A stretch of DNA of 60,024 nucleotides from Bordetella parapertussis (GTDB lineage: Bacteria > Pseudomonadota > Gammaproteobacteria > Burkholderiales > SG8-41): NCBI GenBank assembly GCA_945906935.1, contig CAMDSO010000009.1, positions 1 to 60,024 of the forward strand, in the 5' to 3' direction. Made by a program: the position numbers and the translations under genes. The notes below the pieces were generated by a model that was not told where the DNA came from, did not search any database, and saw only the letters and a list, made by a program, of their open reading frames with translations. Positions 55,682-60,024 of this stretch are shown here, one piece after another. Within the stretch, counting starts at the first letter, position 1; every line of letters starts with the position of its first letter.

Positions 55682-58600
55682 ATGCTACCGAATACGATTT
55701 ACACCAAAACCGCCAAAGGCATCCTTGAGGTCAAAAGCAAGACCATTCGGTTGTCGCGCGAGCTCGGCCTGATATTCCTGGCGGTGGATGGCAAGACGCC
55801 GCTCCCGGCGCTGCTCGGCAAAACCGGACTGCGGGACGAAGAACTGCAGGACGGCATCGACAAGCTGCTCGCCAATGGCTATGTGGCGGTTTTCATCCCT
55901 CCCCCGGCAGATGATGGCAATCAAGAGTGGAATCTTGATTTCACTTCGCCCGCCAAAGTCGCAAAGCTCAACCAGGAGGCCGGCGAACGCGCCAGAACCG
56001 AAGCCCTTGCGCGTGCGCGCGCCGAAGAATCGGCGCGCGCCACTGCCGAAGCAAAAGCACGACAAAAGACCGAGGCGCTCGCCCATGCTACCGCCGAGAA
56101 CCTCGCGCGCGAGGAGGCTGCGGCCAAATTAAGAGCGGAAAAAACGGCGCGGGCTGCGGCCGACGCCGGTGCCAAAGCACAGCAGGAAGCGGCAGCGGCT
56201 ACACACGCCGGCGCTAAAACCAAAGCAGAGACGCGCATGCGCGCCGCCATGCAGCTTCAGGAAAAGGCCGAAGCCGAGGCGCAGGCACGCGCCGATGCGG
56301 AAGACCGTGCGCGCATCAATGCAGCGGCCAAGGCGGAGGCTGAAGCGAGTGCACGAATGGAGGCGGAAGCCCGCGCCAAAGCGGAAGCACAAGCAATTGC
56401 CCGCGCCGAGGCTGAATCACGTGCGCGTGCCGCCGTTGAAGCCAAGATGCGCTTCATGGAAAAAGCGCTCAAGGACGCAGAAGTGTCGGCCAAAGCCGAG
56501 ACCGAAGCGCGCCTACGAGCCAAAGCCGAGGCACACGCCAAAACCGAGCGCGTCGCCGCCCTGCAAGCTGAAACCGAAATACGCGTGCGTACGGCTGAAG
56601 CAGCAGTCGCCGAGGCCAGAGCCATGGCGCAAGCCGCCGCCGAAACCAAAACCAGTTCGGAAGCACAGTTGGATGCCAATGACGCCTCCGACCAGGTGTC
56701 GCAGGCACACGCCGCCGCCCTCGCCAAGGCGGACATGGCCGAACGCGTATTCAGACAAGTTCAGCTACAAGCCAAGCAGGAAGCCGAAGCGCGTGCCGCC
56801 GCCGAAGCCCGCGCCGACCAGGAAATCGTACGCCGCACGCAGGAGGAAGCGGAGAGTCTGCAGCGCGAAACCGAATTGCAAGTCGCGCGTGAAGAAGCCG
56901 AAGCCAGGGCGCGCACTGAACTGGCCGTAATGGAAGAGGAAATCCGTAAAACCCGCGACGAAGCACGGGCCCACGAACAGATCGAGCACCAGGCTCGCGA
57001 GGAAGCCGAGGCAATGATTGCGGTCGAACGCCGCAAGCGCGAAGAAGTCGAGGCGCGTGCCGTTGCAGCCCTGGCGTCCTTTGAAGAAAAACTGCGCCTC
57101 GCACGCGAAGAGGCCGCAAACAAGGCTGCCAGCGAACGTCAGGCCTACGAGCAGGAGGCAAGTTCACGGCAGGCTGCAGCCCAGGCGCAAACCGACCTCG
57201 AGCGCAAAGCCCGCGAAGCTGCCGAAGCGCGCGCAACTATGGAATCGGCGGCGCGCCTGGAAGTCGAACAGCGCATCCAATCCGAACGCAAGGCACGCGA
57301 AGAGGCAGAGGCGCTGGTCGAAATCGAACGCAAAGCACGCGAAGCCGCCGAGCGCGTGTCGCAGACCGACATTGCCGACAAGCTCGATGCTGAACGCCGG
57401 GCACGCGGAGAAGCAGAACGTCTGGCACAAGAGGCTATGAATGCCAGCGCGGCAGCGGAAAAAATCATCCGTGCCGCCAGTGATAAAAAAACCAGCGAGG
57501 CGGAAAAATCTGTCGCCGAAGCCCGGCGCCTGCTCGAAGTCGCACGTCTCGCCCACGAGCAGGCGGTGTCCAAGGCGCAATCTGAAATGATGGCGCGCGT
57601 GCATGCCGAGCAACGCGCGATCATGGAGAGGCAGGCGCGTGCCGCGGCTGAAGACCGCGCCAAACAGGAGGCGGTTGCCCGCGTCATGCAGGAGCATCTG
57701 GCGCGGCAGAACGCGGAAACCGAGGTCGCCGCCAAGGTCGAAGCCGCACTCAGGGCGCATGAGCAGGCGGAATTTTCCGCCGACCTGCGCGCACGCCAGG
57801 AGGCCCAGCAACGCGCCGAAATCAGCGCCGCAGAAAGACTGCAAGATCAGGACTACGCGGCACTCGGCAAGGCCGTGACATCGCGTCGACGCTCGCCCTG
57901 GGGACGCCTGGCGCTGGGTGCACTGGTGTTAATCATCGGCGGCGGTATTGCGGCACTGCAGGTCATACCGCTTAGCGGATTGCGCGTGCGGGCCGAGACC
58001 CTGTTGGCGGATCGTTTACAGGAACCCGTCAGCATGGCGAGCTTGCGCTTCGTGTTGTTTCCCTTTCCGCAGGTGAAAATCGAGCGCATCACGATCGGTC
58101 GTAACCAGCAGATCAGCATTGAAAACGCGGCGTTGCCGGTGCCGTTGACAGCACTCCTCGATGACAACAAAGACTTTGCAGAGGCGCAGCTAAACAACGT
58201 CAGAATAGAGCAGAGCATATTGCCACGCTTCATGGTGTTTGCAAAAGCACGCACCGCTGAGAACCAGCTCAATATCAAATCACTGAAAATGAACGGTATC
58301 AAAATCACGCTCAGCGACATCGACATTGCGCTATTCGACGCGAGCATCCAAACCGCGGCCAACGGCGCGTTTGAGAAAGCACAGATCAGTCATCCAAAAA
58401 TCAGCCTCAACATTGCACCGATAAAACAGGCGGATGCATTAAGGGTGACCTTCCAGGGCCGCTCCATCCAGGTCCCGGCAGCGCCCGGGCTTGAAATCGC
58501 CGCCTTCTCTGGATTGGCACAGGTTGGGCTTGAGGACGCCGCGTTCTCCAATCTCGAGGTGCGCCTTGCCGGCGGCAGCCTGAGCGGCGCGGCGGAACTC

Positions 58601-59107
58601 GACTGGAGTGAGAGTAAATTCCGCCTGCGCGGGGAGTTTGACTTGAACGGCGCGGATATCGCGCTGCTGTTGCCAGCCTTCACCCGCGATTTCGAGGCCA
58701 GCGGCACGCTTAACATTAAAACCCGCTTCTCCAGCCAGGGTGCCAGCCTCGGCAGTCTGCTCGCCGCCACGACGTCGAACTCCACGTTCAGTGCCAGCAA
58801 AGGGGCGCTCAACAACATTGATTTGGTCCGCGCGATACAAGCGCGTAGCAAAGCCCCGCAGCGCGGCGGCCGCACGGCTTACAACGAAATCACCGGTGAA
58901 GCGCAGTCGGCCGGCGGCAGGCTTTCATTGCGTAATCTCAAACTGACATCCGGGCCGATGCATGGCGGCGGTGCAGTCGAAATCGGCGCCAATGCTGAAA
59001 TCAGCGGCCGCCTCGACTTGCAACTCGGTTCGCAAACGGTGACCGTTGCGCGCGGCGCGCTCAGCTTGAGCGGCAGTCTTAAGGATCCGCAGGTCGTCAG
59101 CCAGTAA
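55682..59107 (+). CDS. Giant coiled-coil / single-membrane-span / AsmA-like protein
   Basis: The 1141-residue product has three parts. Residues about 1-90 form a small domain (TIRLSRELGLIFLAVDGKTPLPALLG, then DEELQDGIDKLLANGYVAVF) that may be a winged helix. Residues about 95-730 are an uninterrupted Ala/Glu/Arg/Lys-rich helix with AEAEARARAEA-type repeats, resembling the TolA stalk but much longer. One membrane segment at about 742-764 (LALGALVLIIGGGIAALQVI) is followed by a 370-residue periplasmic AsmA-like domain with LRFVLFPFPQVKIERITIG and a C-terminal GGRLSLRNLKLTSGPMHGGGAVEIG. By the positive-inside rule the stalk is cytoplasmic. I know no named protein with this order. A link between cytoplasm and envelope lipid transport is inference. 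Confidence 0.85.
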   Translation: MLPNTIYTKTAKGILEVKSKTIRLSRELGLIFLAVDGKTPLPALLGKTGLRDEELQDGIDKLLANGYVAVFIPPPADDGNQEWNLDFTSPAKVAKLNQEAGERARTEALARARAEESARATAEAKARQKTEALAHATAENLAREEAAAKLRAEKTARAAADAGAKAQQEAAAATHAGAKTKAETRMRAAMQLQEKAEAEAQARADAEDRARINAAAKAEAEASARMEAEARAKAEAQAIARAEAESRARAAVEAKMRFMEKALKDAEVSAKAETEARLRAKAEAHAKTERVAALQAETEIRVRTAEAAVAEARAMAQAAAETKTSSEAQLDANDASDQVSQAHAAALAKADMAERVFRQVQLQAKQEAEARAAAEARADQEIVRRTQEEAESLQRETELQVAREEAEARARTELAVMEEEIRKTRDEARAHEQIEHQAREEAEAMIAVERRKREEVEARAVAALASFEEKLRLAREEAANKAASERQAYEQEASSRQAAAQAQTDLERKAREAAEARATMESAARLEVEQRIQSERKAREEAEALVEIERKAREAAERVSQTDIADKLDAERRARGEAERLAQEAMNASAAAEKIIRAASDKKTSEAEKSVAEARRLLEVARLAHEQAVSKAQSEMMARVHAEQRAIMERQARAAAEDRAKQEAVARVMQEHLARQNAETEVAAKVEAALRAHEQAEFSADLRARQEAQQRAEISAAERLQDQDYAALGKAVTSRRRSPWGRLALGALVLIIGGGIAALQVIPLSGLRVRAETLLADRLQEPVSMASLRFVLFPFPQVKIERITIGRNQQISIENAALPVPLTALLDDNKDFAEAQLNNVRIEQSILPRFMVFAKARTAENQLNIKSLKMNGIKITLSDIDIALFDASIQTAANGAFEKAQISHPKISLNIAPIKQADALRVTFQGRSIQVPAAPGLEIAAFSGLAQVGLEDAAFSNLEVRLAGGSLSGAAELDWSESKFRLRGEFDLNGADIALLLPAFTRDFEASGTLNIKTRFSSQGASLGSLLAATTSNSTFSASKGALNNIDLVRAIQARSKAPQRGGRTAYNEITGEAQSAGGRLSLRNLKLTSGPMHGGGAVEIGANAEISGRLDLQLGSQTVTVARGALSLSGSLKDPQVVSQ

Positions 59108-59123
59108 CCGCCACGGCGTGCGC

Positions 59124-60024
59124 CTAACGCGCAACCACACCCAGATCGGCCAGCATGCGGCTCAACATCTCGTATTCCGCATCCAGATGGCGGCGTGTCT
59201 CGGCGCTGCCCAGGAAGCCCTCGGCCCAGGCGTTTTCTTCGAGTTCTTTTTTCCATTCATCACTGTGCGCGATACGGGCGAACACCTGGTCCCAATAGGC
59301 CAGCTGTGCGGCGGTGAGCCCTCGCGGGGCGAGAAAACCACGCCAGGCATAATACGTGGCATCCACTCCCTGCTCGCGGAACACCGGCACCGCCGCAAAT
59401 TTTCCGCCCTGCCGCTGCGGCGCGGTAATGCCGAGCACGCGGATGCTGCCGGCGGCCATATAGGGCAAGGCACCACCAGCGGTGCCCACCCAGACATCAA
59501 CGTGGCCGCCGAGTGCCGCGGTCATGCCCTGCCCGCCCGACGGGTAAATCACGGTCTTCAATAATTTCGCATCAACACCGGCAGCGCGCGCAAACATGCC
59601 GATGACGACATGATTCTGGTTGCCGCGCGCGGTTGAAAATGCAAATGCCACCGAAGCAGGTTCGCGCTTCAGACGCGCGATCAGATCGCGCCCCGAAGTA
59701 ATCGACGATTCGGTACGCGTCCACACCGCGATGTATTCGCGCACCAGGATGTTCAGCGGCGTGATGTCCTGATAGCGAATAGTGCTCAGCCCGGTGATCT
59801 GGTTGGTCAGCACGCCGGTCGAGAGTATGCCAAGGTAATGCGGATCGGCCGGGTGCTGCGCCATGAAATTGAGCGCAACCAGACCGGCGCCGCCGGCACG
59901 GTTGGTCACACTCACGCTCGGCATGCCGGGCAAAGCCTGCAAAAACTTTTGCGCCACCCGCGCCTGCCGGTCAGCGCTACCGCCGGCCCCGGAGTTGACC
60001 ACGATGTCGACGTTACGCTGCGGC
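59124..60024 (-). CDS. Bug/TctC-family periplasmic receptor 6 (5' end outside the window)
   Basis: The frame runs off the right edge at codons reading PQRNVDIVVNSGAGGSADRQAR, so the signal peptide and start are missing; about 300 residues are visible. Family features are VTNRAGGAGLVALNFM and the C-terminal LTAAQLAYWDQVFARI. It is the most divergent of the six receptors; the usual IPYKG is replaced by VIYPSGGQGMTAALGG. It is convergent with the coiled-coil/AsmA gene, 16 bp apart. Confidence 0.92.
   Translation of the reverse strand, partial: PQRNVDIVVNSGAGGSADRQARVAQKFLQALPGMPSVSVTNRAGGAGLVALNFMAQHPADPHYLGILSTGVLTNQITGLSTIRYQDITPLNILVREYIAVWTRTESSITSGRDLIARLKREPASVAFAFSTARGNQNHVVIGMFARAAGVDAKLLKTVIYPSGGQGMTAALGGHVDVWVGTAGGALPYMAAGSIRVLGITAPQRQGGKFAAVPVFREQGVDATYYAWRGFLAPRGLTAAQLAYWDQVFARIAHSDEWKKELEENAWAEGFLGSAETRRHLDAEYEMLSRMLADLGVVAR

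Overview
The window looks like a chromosomal segment of a GC-rich betaproteobacterium, probably Burkholderiales-like. The reasons are the trxB / ftsK-lolA-rarA-serS core block, a nadE-glnB pair, a tRNA-Ser(CGA) directly behind serS, and six Bug/TctC-type periplasmic receptors, a family greatly expanded in that group. This placement is inference from gene content; no rRNA is present.

Left part (1-24 kb). The minus strand carries the housekeeping run ftsK - small BamE-like gene - lolA - rarA - serS - tRNA-Ser. Between ftsK and the divergent trxB sits an accessory block of about 11.5 kb: a Crp/Fnr-family regulator, a filamentous-haemagglutinin-type (TpsA-like) exoprotein of about 3260 residues, and a secreted FecR-domain protein. 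The exoprotein gene has a perfect FNR-type box at its 5' end, a run of nine G near the start, a 12-bp tandem duplication, and six 71-residue tandem repeats. No TpsB/FhaC transporter gene is visible. On the other side follow trxB, an Smr-domain gene, glnB and nadE (reverse), a COG3146-type acetyltransferase-like gene and a membrane-anchored coiled-coil protein.

Middle part (24-33.4 kb). It holds a Nudix hydrolase, a four-gene MacAB/DevBCA-type export operon (membrane fusion protein, ATPase, two FtsX-type permeases), glutaryl-CoA dehydrogenase, a branched RNA/DNA fold, a sigma-54 promoter in front of a 69-residue membrane protein, a glycerol kinase / glycerophosphodiesterase pair, and a 46-residue membrane protein with its own terminator.

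Right part (33.4-55.5 kb), catabolic. A GntR/FCD regulator with a near-consensus sigma-70 promoter and an operator-like inverted repeat starts a co-directional cluster. The cluster encodes an MDR reductase, acyl-CoA ligase, hotdog thioesterase, ABC uptake system of the taurine/nitrate class, UbiX-type prenyltransferase, UbiD-type decarboxylase, D-2-hydroxyacid dehydrogenase and a glyoxalase-fold protein. UbiX and UbiD lie between the genes of the ABC transporter, which suggests uptake and non-oxidative decarboxylation of an unsaturated or aromatic acid; the substrate is unknown. It is followed by Bug receptors on the opposite strand, a second hydroxyacid dehydrogenase, an LVIVD beta-propeller protein, a two-subunit CoA-transferase whose A subunit is interrupted by one in-frame TGA, a Gln-type thiol dioxygenase (3-mercaptopropionate dioxygenase-like) and a quinone oxidoreductase.

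Right end (55.5-60 kb). A 1141-residue protein joins a huge alanine-rich coiled coil to a membrane segment and an AsmA-like periplasmic domain. A sixth Bug receptor runs off the window edge.

Best candidates for something undescribed are the UbiXD/ABC catabolic cluster, the FHA/FecR/Crp island with possible phase variation, the TGA-interrupted CoA-transferase, and the TolA-like/AsmA fusion.
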